In this document: positions 23,396 to 32,119 of the stretch, in pieces
How the letters are laid out: the number at the start of each line of letters is the position of its first letter
How positions within the stretch are numbered: the first letter of the stretch is position 1
Position numbers and translations under genes: made by a program
From: Methanomassiliicoccales archaeon UBA280
GTDB taxonomy: Archaea > Thermoplasmatota > Thermoplasmata > SG8-5
DNA length: 64,000 nucleotides
Assembly: GCA_002499085.1 (NCBI GenBank)
Contig: DAKD01000027.1
Coordinates: 1 to 64,000, forward strand
Direction of reading: 5' to 3'
The notes under the pieces: model-generated
Database searches by the model: none
What the model was told of the DNA's origin: nothing
The model's input: the letters and a program-made list of their open reading frames with translations, nothing else

Positions 23396-26148
23396 AGGGA
23401 CCTACGCCGGCGCAGGAAATAGGCGAATACTGCCGCAGCGATAAAAATCGCCGCGACTGTAATTGTGATCTCTGTTGGGGACAGCGAGATTTGGGATGGG
23501 GGCGGTTCCTCGGGAGGTGCAGCGTCCACTATCTGCAATGTGCACCGGTTCTGCCCCTGAATGGTTCCGTTCGCCGGATGCACGGCTACGGCTGTCAGCA
23601 AATACTCGATGACGGAGCCGTCGTTGTCAGGCAGGTCCGTAGCCGTGACAGTGAACCTTGCCCTGCCATCCGCATCTGTATCCTGATACATAGGTTCGAC
23701 CATCGGTACTGCCGGGGACGCTGCCAGGGCGACAGAAGCCCCGCTGACGCTTGCCCCGTCCTGGTCTGTGACAAACACATCAACATAGGTGAAGCCCAAT
23801 GTTCCGTCCTCGGAGATGTCGGGGCTGATTATGTCCGGGTCCGCAGACATCATGGCCGACAGGAAAGGCCTGCCTGCCGGATAAACGCGGATGAGTATCT
23901 GTCTGCTCGGGGCGTCTTCATACTCCCAGTCGGACGGGTCAGTGTACTTGGCCTTGACAATCTGGATTATCGCCTCAGTCCCGTTGGCCTGGGCATCAGG
24001 GTCTGTCGGGTCGGCCCACGGTGCCGTGAAAATCACAGTCAGCTTCCCGGTAGATGAGGTGACACCGGTTTCGATTGATAGGGTTCCGACTGAGGCCGAG
24101 AGCTGGACAATGGCGCCTTCCACGGGGTTGGCGTTCTCGTCCTTGACTAGCACCGCCAGGGAAGAAGCGGAGCCCGAGATCACAGCCGAGGGCGGGGAAA
24201 CAAACTGCGCGACCAACTTATGCGGGTTTGGACCCCTGATGGCCCTTAGAGACTGTATGTTGAATACTGAACCTGCATCGCTCTGCCAGCCTGTGAACCG
24301 GTCCGAGCGAAGAGCCTCGATGTTGGTTTTGTAGTGTAGCACATCATAGGGGAGGTCGTTGCATACCGCTGCCTGGGCCTCGAATATCGCAGCCTTTCTG
24401 ACAGTGTCGTTGTCTGACGACCTGGCCAATTCTACCGCGGAGTCGAAGCTCGAGTTCCTGTATCCTGCATGGTTCAACCCGACGTCCACACTCTCAGAGT
24501 GGAAGAGGCTGTATAGGAATTCCGGAGGCTCTGAATCTATATTGGTCCGGGACATGCACATGTCGAAATCCCCGGACAGCATCCTGTCCTCTATGGAGCG
24601 GATGTCCATCGCAACCGAGTTGGTATATATGCCTACGTCCCTGAACTGGTTGGCAATCATCAACCCGGGCTGGGCACATATCGGGTCATAATTGGCCTCG
24701 GGAGTGAGCATCTCGATTAGGCCGCCTGCGCCGCTGCCTATGGGTGTGCCGTCGGGATTCATCCACCATTTTCCATTCCCGGCCGCGGCAATGGCCTCGG
24801 CGCCGGAGAGCAGAGTTCCAGAGCTGTTGACCTTGTATCCCGCATTCGCCAGGATGTTCTTCGCCTCCTGCGGGTCAAAGCTGTACTTCCGTATGCTCTG
24901 GTTGTACCATGGGCTGATAGAGCTGATTGTGCCTTCGCCCGCGATTCCCGTGCACAGAAGCAGTCTCTGGACGATTGTGTTTTTGTCTATGCAATGGGCC
25001 ATGGCCCTGCGCAGGGGCTTTCCTGCATCCGAGCCGGCCGTGTCGTATCCAAACGAACACCGTCCCATGTTGTATGCCAGATGGGTGAAGCTCTCGTCGA
25101 AGCTTTGGTATAGCGATATTCCGGGCTCGTTAGCGAGTTCCTGGATGAACGTTGGGGGCACTGACCATGCGATGTAATCGGTGTTGTTGCTCTTCAGCGC
25201 CAGCACCGCCGACTCCGCCGTCCTGAACGACCTGAACATGATGCCGCCCACATGCGACTGCTCGGCGAGGGAGCGCCCCCATTCGTCATGGCAGAAGTCT
25301 TCGTACGCGAAACCGGGCCCGAAGAAATGCGCGCGCCAGGCTGTGAGATTCGTGTAATCCCCTGAGGCATTAGCCCATTTGAAAATCCCGCTACCTATGG
25401 GATTCGGATTGGAAAATTCGCTGGCTGCCGAGAGGTGCCAGGAATCATATGAATCCGGAACGTAACCCGAATCGCACCATATCTTAGCGTGGTCAACGGC
25501 CTGGCCAGACGCGGCACCCGCCCACACATGTTCGGGTAGCAGCCTTACTGCAAGCGTTCGGTTGAAGAACTGCCAGTAGGGGACCTGGAGTGTGAACTTC
25601 AGCGCGGCTTTTGTTCCGTTCTCCCAGAGTTTCTCGATGCCCAGGCCGTGCGTGATGCTGTAATCACCCTCCATCAGGCAGCGCATATCGCCCCTGGATT
25701 CGGGTAACTGAGCCGCCACATGGTAGCTAAAGAGGATGTCCCTGATATCCATCTGATGGCCGTCATGCCACATTACATTCGTGAAGTCGTAGAATATCAC
25801 TGCCTCGGGGTGCGAAGAATCTGTCCATGTCGATTTGGGGGAATATCCGAAATTGCCAATCTCGCAGCCGGACCAGTCCGTTCCGAGACCTGTGGAATTG
25901 GCCGAGCCCACTGCGATGTAAGGTCTTATTTTACCTTCATCATCCAAGAAAACCGGCGTGTCATAGATCCACCGGGTCATCAGATGCGTCCAGTGGTCGA
26001 TGCCGGTGTAGAAGGGGTTGGTGCTCTGGAGTTCGCCCTGCACCGCGACCCTGAGTATGAGCCCGTCCTCGGCCTGGGAGCTGGCCGGAGCCGGCACTAT
26101 CGCTGCCGCGACCAGAAAAAATGCCACGAGGGGGGCGGCCCACCTCAT
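23392..26148 (-). CDS. Anchored peptide-type binding protein with Ig domains (SBP 1)
   Basis: This 918-residue surface protein has a signal peptide (LVAFFLVAAAIVPAPASS) and an extracellular solute-binding domain of the peptide/nickel family 5 from about residue 30 to 620. MWHDGHQMDIRDILFSYHVA and GKPLRRAMAHCIDKNTIVQR are typical segments. Two Ig-like (invasin/Big-1 type) domains follow (SSLAVLVKDENANPVEGA near 680; VDVFVTDQDGASVSGASVA near 770), then a C-terminal anchor helix ending in FLRRRRSL. It is the last of three tandem paralogues and overlaps the upstream gene by 4 bp. No permease or ATPase gene is near, so transport is an inference from family only. Confidence 0.85.
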   Translation of the reverse strand: MRWAAPLVAFFLVAAAIVPAPASSQAEDGLILRVAVQGELQSTNPFYTGIDHWTHLMTRWIYDTPVFLDDEGKIRPYIAVGSANSTGLGTDWSGCEIGNFGYSPKSTWTDSSHPEAVIFYDFTNVMWHDGHQMDIRDILFSYHVAAQLPESRGDMRCLMEGDYSITHGLGIEKLWENGTKAALKFTLQVPYWQFFNRTLAVRLLPEHVWAGAASGQAVDHAKIWCDSGYVPDSYDSWHLSAASEFSNPNPIGSGIFKWANASGDYTNLTAWRAHFFGPGFAYEDFCHDEWGRSLAEQSHVGGIMFRSFRTAESAVLALKSNNTDYIAWSVPPTFIQELANEPGISLYQSFDESFTHLAYNMGRCSFGYDTAGSDAGKPLRRAMAHCIDKNTIVQRLLLCTGIAGEGTISSISPWYNQSIRKYSFDPQEAKNILANAGYKVNSSGTLLSGAEAIAAAGNGKWWMNPDGTPIGSGAGGLIEMLTPEANYDPICAQPGLMIANQFRDVGIYTNSVAMDIRSIEDRMLSGDFDMCMSRTNIDSEPPEFLYSLFHSESVDVGLNHAGYRNSSFDSAVELARSSDNDTVRKAAIFEAQAAVCNDLPYDVLHYKTNIEALRSDRFTGWQSDAGSVFNIQSLRAIRGPNPHKLVAQFVSPPSAVISGSASSLAVLVKDENANPVEGAIVQLSASVGTLSIETGVTSSTGKLTVIFTAPWADPTDPDAQANGTEAIIQIVKAKYTDPSDWEYEDAPSRQILIRVYPAGRPFLSAMMSADPDIISPDISEDGTLGFTYVDVFVTDQDGASVSGASVALAASPAVPMVEPMYQDTDADGRARFTVTATDLPDNDGSVIEYLLTAVAVHPANGTIQGQNRCTLQIVDAAPPEEPPPSQISLSPTEITITVAAIFIAAAVFAYFLRRRRSL

Positions 26149-28913
26149 GCTTTCTTCCTCCGCTTGAGCATGTAGCCGAAGGCTGCGGCCGCGACGAAGA
26201 TTGCCGCGAGGGTGAATGTTATTTCTGCCGGCGACAGCCCCGAGTCCGACCCGGGGGGCGGTTCTGTGTACAAGTCAACCACCGTGATGGATATCGTGTT
26301 TTCGCCTTGGATGTGTGTGTCGGTCGGATGAATGGCAATTGCCGATAAGGAATACTCGGCCACAGTCCCGCCCGAACCGGAAATGTTGCCGACCGTCACC
26401 CTGAACCTTGCCCTGCCTTCCGCATCTGTGCGCTGGTCAGCAGGCTCGATGTCTATAACCGCCGGGGAGGCACTGAGCCCCACATTCGCATTTTCCACCG
26501 GAACGCCATCTTGGTTGACGACGAGCACATCAACATAGGTGAAGCCGGGTGTGCCACCGATGTCCGAGTCTATCACATCCGGGTCTGCTGTCAGGGATAC
26601 TGAAAGGAACTCGGCCCCCTCCGGGAAGACCTTGACAAGGGTTATCCGGCTGGGCGCCGGTTCGTACACAACATATTCGGGCGAGACATAGGTCGCATAC
26701 TCTATGCTGATAAGCGCGCCGGAGCCGTTTATGACAGAGTCTATGTCGTTCGGGTCAGAATATGGAGCCGTGTAAGTAACAGTCAGCTTCCCGGTCGATG
26801 AGGTGTTGCCGAACTCCTGGGACAGCGCGCCGGCGGTCGCGTTCAGCTTCACCCCGGCCCCTTCCAGGGGATTGCCGTCCTGGTCCCTGACATATACAGT
26901 TATCTGGGTCGTGGAATTGGATAGGACGGCCGAGGGCGGGCTCATGAACTGGGCGATGACCTTCCACGGCCCGGGAGCGTGGATGTTGTACAGGGACTGC
27001 AAGTTGAATATCGAGCCTTTGTCGCCCACGACCCAGCCTGTGAACCTGTCCGAACGGTAAGCCTCGATGTTGGTCCTGTAATACAGAACGTCGTAAGGCA
27101 GGTCATAGCAAATCGCGGCCTGCGCGTCCAGTATGGCTTTCTTCTTCACGGCCGGGTCGCCCGTGCTCCTGGCCAGGTCGATGAGCGCGTCGAAGGAGGC
27201 ATTGTTGTACCCGGGGTAGTTCTGGCCCACATCGGCATTATCGGAGTGGAAGAACGCGTGCAGGTAGTCGGCCGGCTCGGAGCCGATGCTCCAGCCCAGG
27301 ATGTACATGTCGAAGTCCCTTTCGTCAATCCTGTCGACGATTGAGCCGAAGTCCATTGCCACTGATTGGGCATAGATTCCGATGTCGCGTAGTTGCTCAG
27401 CAATAATCGCTGGCCGCTGATAGCTGATTGGGTCATAGTGTCCTTCGGGAGTCAATATATCAATCAGGCCGCCAGATGAGCTCCCTATGTTCGATCCATC
27501 CGGATTCAGCCACCAGTTGCCGTTCCTGGCTTTTGTCACGTCGGCAAGCCCCGTGGTTGAATTGATGCTGCCGTCAGTCAGTTTATACCCTGCGTCGGCC
27601 AGTATCTGCTTGGCCTTCTCCGGGTCGAAATCATAGGTCGGGACCGAGGAATTGTACCATTCGCTGAACGGTGACACCGGCCCTGTGCCGGCCACCCCAA
27701 GGTTCAGAAGATCTCTTTGGACAATTCTCTGCTTGTCTATGCAATGCGCAATCGCCCGGCGCAACGGCTTACCCACATCCTCACCTGTCTCGTTGTACCC
27801 GAAGGATTTCCTCCTCATGTTATAGGCCAGGTAGAAGAAGCCTTTCTCGGGGTTCTGCTGGAGGGCTATGCCGGGCTCGTTGGCCAGCTCCTGCACGTAT
27901 GTCGGCGGCACAGACCAGGCAATGTAATCTATATCGTCGGATTTCAGGGCCAGGACCGCGGCTTCGGCCGTCCTGAATATCTTGTATGTGACCGCGTCTA
28001 TCTCGGGCTGCTTGGCATCCGAGCGGCCGTATTCATCGGTTCCGACATAGTCCCTGTACTTGTAATCCTCACTGAAGAAATGGTCGCGCCATGTGGATAT
28101 CTTTATCGTGTGGCCGACCTCGTGGAATTCAAACTTGAAAGGGCCGCTTCCTATGCATGCGGCATTCTCGTATGCCTGGGCCGGCGCCGCAAGCCAGGGG
28201 TTCGAAAGGTAATCCGTGTCGCACCATATCTTGGCGCCGGATAGCTGGCCTGCTGCAACTGTGTTCCATATGTGCTCGGGCAACAGGAATGTGGATATCG
28301 TGGACCTGAAGAAGTCGGCGAACGGCTCCTGGACCTGGAACCTGAGCGCGGCCTGCAACCCATCGGCGCTCTCCCAGACCTTGTAAACATGCAGCCATCC
28401 AATAGCCGAGAAATTCGAACCGATGGCGCCCCCATTGGCCTTCAGCGGGTTCATTGAGCCGGACCAATCCGGAATCTGGGCCGCAAGATGCATCGAGAAC
28501 ATGATGTCCCTGACTGTCATCTGCACGCCGTCATGCCATGTAATATTCGTGAAATCGTAGAATAGTATGGCTTCCTGCTTCGTCTGGTTCTGCCAGACAT
28601 TCTTCGGGCTGTAGCCGAAGTTCCCGATCGCGCAGTCAGCCCAGGAATCGGCTTTACCCGAGACATTGGCCGAGCCCACCGCGATGTACGGGACTATCTC
28701 GTCAGTGTCCGGGTCGGTGTTGATGGGGTCGTCGAAGATGTAGCTGAGCACGTTCCAGGACCAGACGTCGCCCACGATCAGGGGGTTGGTGCCCTTCATG
28801 TCGTCCTGCATGGCGACCCGCAGTATGAGCTCCGAATCCTGGGAGCTGGCGAGGCCGGGTGCAAGTGTCCCGGCGAGCATCAGCAGAGCCGCGGCGAACA
28901 CGAGAATCCTCAT
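26145..28913 (-). CDS. Anchored peptide-type binding protein with Ig domains (SBP 2)
   Basis: This 922-residue middle paralogue has the same plan: signal peptide, family 5 solute-binding domain (TWHDGVQMTVRDIMFSMHLA; GKPLRRAIAHCIDKQRIVQR), two Ig-like domains (ITVYVRDQDGNPLEGAGVK; VDVLVVNQDGVPVENANVG) and a C-terminal helix ending in MLKRRKKA. The close resemblance to its neighbours points to tandem duplication followed by divergence of the ligand pocket. Four-base overlaps on both sides imply translational coupling. Likely ligand is a peptide or amphiphile; the sequence does not fix it. Confidence 0.87.
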   Translation of the reverse strand: MRILVFAAALLMLAGTLAPGLASSQDSELILRVAMQDDMKGTNPLIVGDVWSWNVLSYIFDDPINTDPDTDEIVPYIAVGSANVSGKADSWADCAIGNFGYSPKNVWQNQTKQEAILFYDFTNITWHDGVQMTVRDIMFSMHLAAQIPDWSGSMNPLKANGGAIGSNFSAIGWLHVYKVWESADGLQAALRFQVQEPFADFFRSTISTFLLPEHIWNTVAAGQLSGAKIWCDTDYLSNPWLAAPAQAYENAACIGSGPFKFEFHEVGHTIKISTWRDHFFSEDYKYRDYVGTDEYGRSDAKQPEIDAVTYKIFRTAEAAVLALKSDDIDYIAWSVPPTYVQELANEPGIALQQNPEKGFFYLAYNMRRKSFGYNETGEDVGKPLRRAIAHCIDKQRIVQRDLLNLGVAGTGPVSPFSEWYNSSVPTYDFDPEKAKQILADAGYKLTDGSINSTTGLADVTKARNGNWWLNPDGSNIGSSSGGLIDILTPEGHYDPISYQRPAIIAEQLRDIGIYAQSVAMDFGSIVDRIDERDFDMYILGWSIGSEPADYLHAFFHSDNADVGQNYPGYNNASFDALIDLARSTGDPAVKKKAILDAQAAICYDLPYDVLYYRTNIEAYRSDRFTGWVVGDKGSIFNLQSLYNIHAPGPWKVIAQFMSPPSAVLSNSTTQITVYVRDQDGNPLEGAGVKLNATAGALSQEFGNTSSTGKLTVTYTAPYSDPNDIDSVINGSGALISIEYATYVSPEYVVYEPAPSRITLVKVFPEGAEFLSVSLTADPDVIDSDIGGTPGFTYVDVLVVNQDGVPVENANVGLSASPAVIDIEPADQRTDAEGRARFRVTVGNISGSGGTVAEYSLSAIAIHPTDTHIQGENTISITVVDLYTEPPPGSDSGLSPAEITFTLAAIFVAAAAFGYMLKRRKKA

Positions 28914-31666
28914 TTCCTCTTCCTCCTAGCAATTACGTAGGCCAGGACAGCCAAAACAGCCGCTGCGGCTAACGCAATCATCGGGGCGCTAAGCCCGCCG
29001 GTCACTTCGGCAGTTCCGGCCGCCTCCCTGTCCAGCACCAGGAGAGTCATGTATCCCTCGGTCCGCATCGCATCGGGAGAGTCTGAGCTCCTGGCCTGTG
29101 CTGTGAGTGTGAATTCTCCGACCGAGCCGTCATCCGCTGAAAGGTTTGCCGCCGTCACTGTGAACGTTGCCTTCCCGTCCTGGCTGGCAGTTGCCCCGGA
29201 AGGAGTTATCGCAAGGGTGCCGGATGAGTCTGTCAGGTTCACCAGGGCATAGGGCACAGGATAGTTGTCCTGGTCTGTCACTTCCACGACAATGTTGGTG
29301 AAGCCGGGGGTTGTTCTGTCATCGCCCAGGTCGTCGATTATGTCAGGGTCCGCTGTTATCCGGAGGTTCAGGAACTGCGCTTCCTCGGGGTAGACAGTGA
29401 CGAGGATGAACCTGGGCGGAGAGGGAGCGTATTTCAGATCCGGCACGGCCGCTGACGTGATCTGGATGAAGGCCTGGCTGCCGTTATCGATGTTGTCCTG
29501 TGTCGGGGGGACATACGGCGCCTTGAACGTTGTGGTGAAAGTCCCGTCCGCGCCCGATGCCCCAGTTTCCGGACTGAGTGCCCCCATTGTCGTGTCCATG
29601 CTCAATGATGCACCTCCCATGGGCTGGCCTTGGCCGTCTATCAGCGATATTGACAGCTGCGTGCTGGAATTGGAGAACACTGCCAGCTTCGGTTCCATGA
29701 ATCTCGCGTACAGGGCGAACAGGGGTTTCGGCCTAAGGTTGACTATCGAGTCCCTGTTGAACACATTGCCGTTCTGCATTATCCAGCCGATGAAGCTGTC
29801 CGTCCTGGCGGGTAGAATCGAACTGCGGAAATAAAGAACATCGAAAGGCAGGTCATACACCAGTGCTGCCTGGGCGTCCATTATGTACTTCCTCCTCAGG
29901 TCGTCATCCCCCGTCCTCCTGGCCATGTCAACAAGCTGGTCGAATGTGCGGTTCTGGTAGCCGGGATAATTCTCTCCTATTTCGGCATTGCTTGAGTGAC
30001 AGAAAGCGTATATGAAATCGCTCGGGTCGGAGCCTACGTTCCAGCCCAGAACATACATGTCGAAATTCCTTTCGATAATACGGTCGACGATGGAGCCGAA
30101 GTCCATGGCTACGGAATATGCATTGATGCCTGTGTATCTCAGCTGAAGGGCAATCATCAGTCCGGCCTGGGCCCTGATGGGGTCATAGTTGGCCTCGGGT
30201 GTGAGTATGTTGATGCCTCCGCCTGCTTCGCTGCCTATCGGCATTCCGTCGGGCCGAACCCACCATTTTCCCTCGCCGGCCGCCGCGATTGCTGCATCGC
30301 CTGTGAGATACGATGTCCCGTCGAAGACCATGTATCCTGCATCGGCCAGAATCTGCTTTGCCTTTGCAGGGTTGAAATCATATGTCGGCAGGCTCGTGTT
30401 GTACAACTCGCTCCCCGGGTTTACCGGGCCGTTGCCGGCCACGCCGTGGCACAATAGGAGCCTCTCTATAATCTTCTGCTTGTCTATGCAGTGGGCCATC
30501 GCCCTCCTGAGGGGCTTGCCCGCATCCCCCAGCGATGCGTTGCCGTCCTGATATCCGAAGGATGTCCTGCGCATGTTGTACGCCATGTAGAAGAAACCAT
30601 TCTCCGGAATCGCATAAAGAGACACGCCGTTCATGCGGCTGAATTCCCGAATGAATGTGGGCGGGATGGACCAGGAGATAAAATCTATCTCGCCGTTTTC
30701 CATGGCCAGGACTGCGGCTTCGGCTGTCCTGTATATCCTGAACGTCATGGCATCTATCGCAGGTTGGTGAATAGTTCTATTCGGAAAGGCTGCCTCGACA
30801 TAGGACTTATAGGCGTAATCCAGAGAGTGGAAATGCTCCCGATACGTGTCCAGCCTGATTATTTGGCCCAGCTCCCAGTATGCGAACTTGAAAAGGCCCG
30901 AGCCGACAGGCGGATCGTTCTCGTATGCCCAGGCCGGCGCCACAAGCCAGGGATTCGAAAGGTAATCCGGGTCGCACCAAATCTTGGCGCCGGAAAGCTG
31001 GCCCGAGACGGTATTTCCCCAGATATGCCACGGGAACAGTTTGGGGGACGCTGTTACCTTGAAGAAGTTTGCATAGGGTTCCTGAAGAACGAACTTCAAT
31101 GCGGCCCTGTTACCGCTCTCCCAGACTTTGTGAATGCACAGCCAGCCCGTCCTGGAGTAATTCGAGACATGCCACTCGCCGCCTCTGTCCTTCAGCGGGT
31201 TCATTGACGAGGACCACTCGGGAATTTGGCCTGCCAGGTGGAACGAGAACATGATGTCACGTACCGTCATCTGGGTGCCGTCATGCCATGTAACGTTCGT
31301 GAAATCGTAGAAGATTATGGCTTCCTGCTTGCTGGCATTCAGCCATGTATCTTTGGGGCAGTACCCGAAATTGCCCATGGCACAGTCGTCCCAGGATTCT
31401 GCCTTCCCCGAATGGTTGGCCGAGCCCACTGCTATGTAGGGCATGACTTCCTGCGAATCGTAATCCACCAGAACCGGATAATCGTAAATCCATTTCAGGA
31501 CCATGTCTGACCATGCATCTGTGGCCACAATCGGGTTCAGCCCCTTGATGTCGTCGTGCATGGCGACCCGCAGAACCAGCTCGCCCCCTGCATCCTGGCC
31601 CGAGGCAATAAAAGGCGGAAACATCATCATCAGGGCGAATGCTACCGCCAAAGCTCTCCGAATCAT
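28910..31666 (-). CDS. Anchored peptide-type binding protein with Ig domains (SBP 3)
   Basis: This 918-residue protein is the first gene of the three-gene unit. It has a signal peptide (AVAFALMMMFPPFIASG), a family 5 binding domain (TWHDGTQMTVRDIMFSFHLA; GKPLRRAMAHCIDKQKIIER), two Ig-like domains (LSISLIDGQGQPMGGASLS; IVVEVTDQDNYPVPYALVN) and an anchor helix ending in VIARRKRK. Promoter-like 33-bp repeats lie 44-94 bp upstream. Its sequence is the most divergent of the three tandem copies at the Ig region. Confidence 0.87.
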   Translation of the reverse strand: MIRRALAVAFALMMMFPPFIASGQDAGGELVLRVAMHDDIKGLNPIVATDAWSDMVLKWIYDYPVLVDYDSQEVMPYIAVGSANHSGKAESWDDCAMGNFGYCPKDTWLNASKQEAIIFYDFTNVTWHDGTQMTVRDIMFSFHLAGQIPEWSSSMNPLKDRGGEWHVSNYSRTGWLCIHKVWESGNRAALKFVLQEPYANFFKVTASPKLFPWHIWGNTVSGQLSGAKIWCDPDYLSNPWLVAPAWAYENDPPVGSGLFKFAYWELGQIIRLDTYREHFHSLDYAYKSYVEAAFPNRTIHQPAIDAMTFRIYRTAEAAVLAMENGEIDFISWSIPPTFIREFSRMNGVSLYAIPENGFFYMAYNMRRTSFGYQDGNASLGDAGKPLRRAMAHCIDKQKIIERLLLCHGVAGNGPVNPGSELYNTSLPTYDFNPAKAKQILADAGYMVFDGTSYLTGDAAIAAAGEGKWWVRPDGMPIGSEAGGGINILTPEANYDPIRAQAGLMIALQLRYTGINAYSVAMDFGSIVDRIIERNFDMYVLGWNVGSDPSDFIYAFCHSSNAEIGENYPGYQNRTFDQLVDMARRTGDDDLRRKYIMDAQAALVYDLPFDVLYFRSSILPARTDSFIGWIMQNGNVFNRDSIVNLRPKPLFALYARFMEPKLAVFSNSSTQLSISLIDGQGQPMGGASLSMDTTMGALSPETGASGADGTFTTTFKAPYVPPTQDNIDNGSQAFIQITSAAVPDLKYAPSPPRFILVTVYPEEAQFLNLRITADPDIIDDLGDDRTTPGFTNIVVEVTDQDNYPVPYALVNLTDSSGTLAITPSGATASQDGKATFTVTAANLSADDGSVGEFTLTAQARSSDSPDAMRTEGYMTLLVLDREAAGTAEVTGGLSAPMIALAAAAVLAVLAYVIARRKRK

Positions 31667-31709
31667 GTTTTCCCGGCAAAAGCATTCTTTCTGTATATAT
31701 ATAATAACA

Positions 31710-31760
31710 TTGGTACGGTGTTTTGTATATTATATAAGTATATTGGTACAACGTTTTGTA
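31710..31760 (-). promoter_or_regulatory. Paired 18-bp sites in 33-bp units before SBP 3
   Basis: Read on the minus strand, two copies of TACAAAACRYYGYACCAA lie at 31760-31743 and 31727-31710, exactly 33 bp apart. Each is followed by an AT-rich, TATA-like stretch (TACTTATATAATA; TTATTATATATATA). The best copy contains the palindromic arms TACAA and TTGTA. Position and orientation fit a duplicated promoter or operator for the SBP 3-1 operon, whose ATG is at 31666. Confidence 0.55.
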
Positions 31761-32059
31761 GGCGCGCGATGTAATAGCATGACCGAGCGTCCTGTCGAAA
31801 CTGCGTTTCGACGGATATTTGTTCACTGCGTTCACAAAATAAGCAGGCGGGCGGATTTTCTTCTTTTGCAGCCATTTTTCTTTTTTGGAGCCCGACTTAA
31901 CACCTTGGACACCCTGCTAACCACATAGATTTTTCGAGCAGGCTTACCAGAGTTTTTTCTATTAATGAATTTTTCTTTTTGACGACGGTAAGCCAGCGGA
32001 GAAAAATCTTTCAAAAAGAAAAACTCCAGCGCAGCGAGGTTTATAAAAAAGAAGAATGG
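31761..32059 (-). other. Structured AT-rich gap, possible untranslated RNA
   Basis: No convincing gene is seen in this 299-bp stretch. It is rich in perfect inverted repeats: GTCGAAAC/GTTTCGAC at 31794-31801 and 31805-31812; GGCTTACC/GGTAAGCC at 31941-31948 and 31987-31994; a 13-bp arm pair at 31970-31982 and 32011-32023; and GATTTTTC/GAAAAATC at 31928-31935 and 32001-32008. The second and third pairs interleave, so they would form a pseudoknot or alternative folds. The 33-bp promoter-like pair at 32060-32110 faces into this stretch from the right. A 60-codon basic frame (31832-32014) looks like low-complexity artefact. Confidence 0.35.
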
Positions 32060-32110
32060 GGGTACAGGCGTTTTGTATATTATATATAATTATTGGTGCA
32101 GTGTTTTGTA
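32060..32110 (-). promoter_or_regulatory. Second pair of 18-bp/33-bp promoter-like units
   Basis: On the minus strand TACAAAACACTGCACCAA (32110-32093) is followed by TAATTATATATAATA, and 33 bp on by TACAAAACGCCTGTACCC (32077-32060). This is the same layout as at 31710-31760, which makes four sites in two pairs. It starts 9 bp after the end of SBP 4 and would direct transcription leftward into the structured gap. Confidence 0.5.
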
Positions 32111-32119
32111 AAGGCCGGG

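Noticed and set aside
23392..31666. Recent assembly duplication of SBP 1-3
   Set aside because: The three genes share architecture but differ clearly in sequence throughout, so they are old paralogues and not a duplicated contig.
31832..32014. 60-codon Lys/Arg-rich minus-strand frame
   Set aside because: Composition follows A-rich inverted repeats; no start signal or domain. Better read as structured non-coding DNA.
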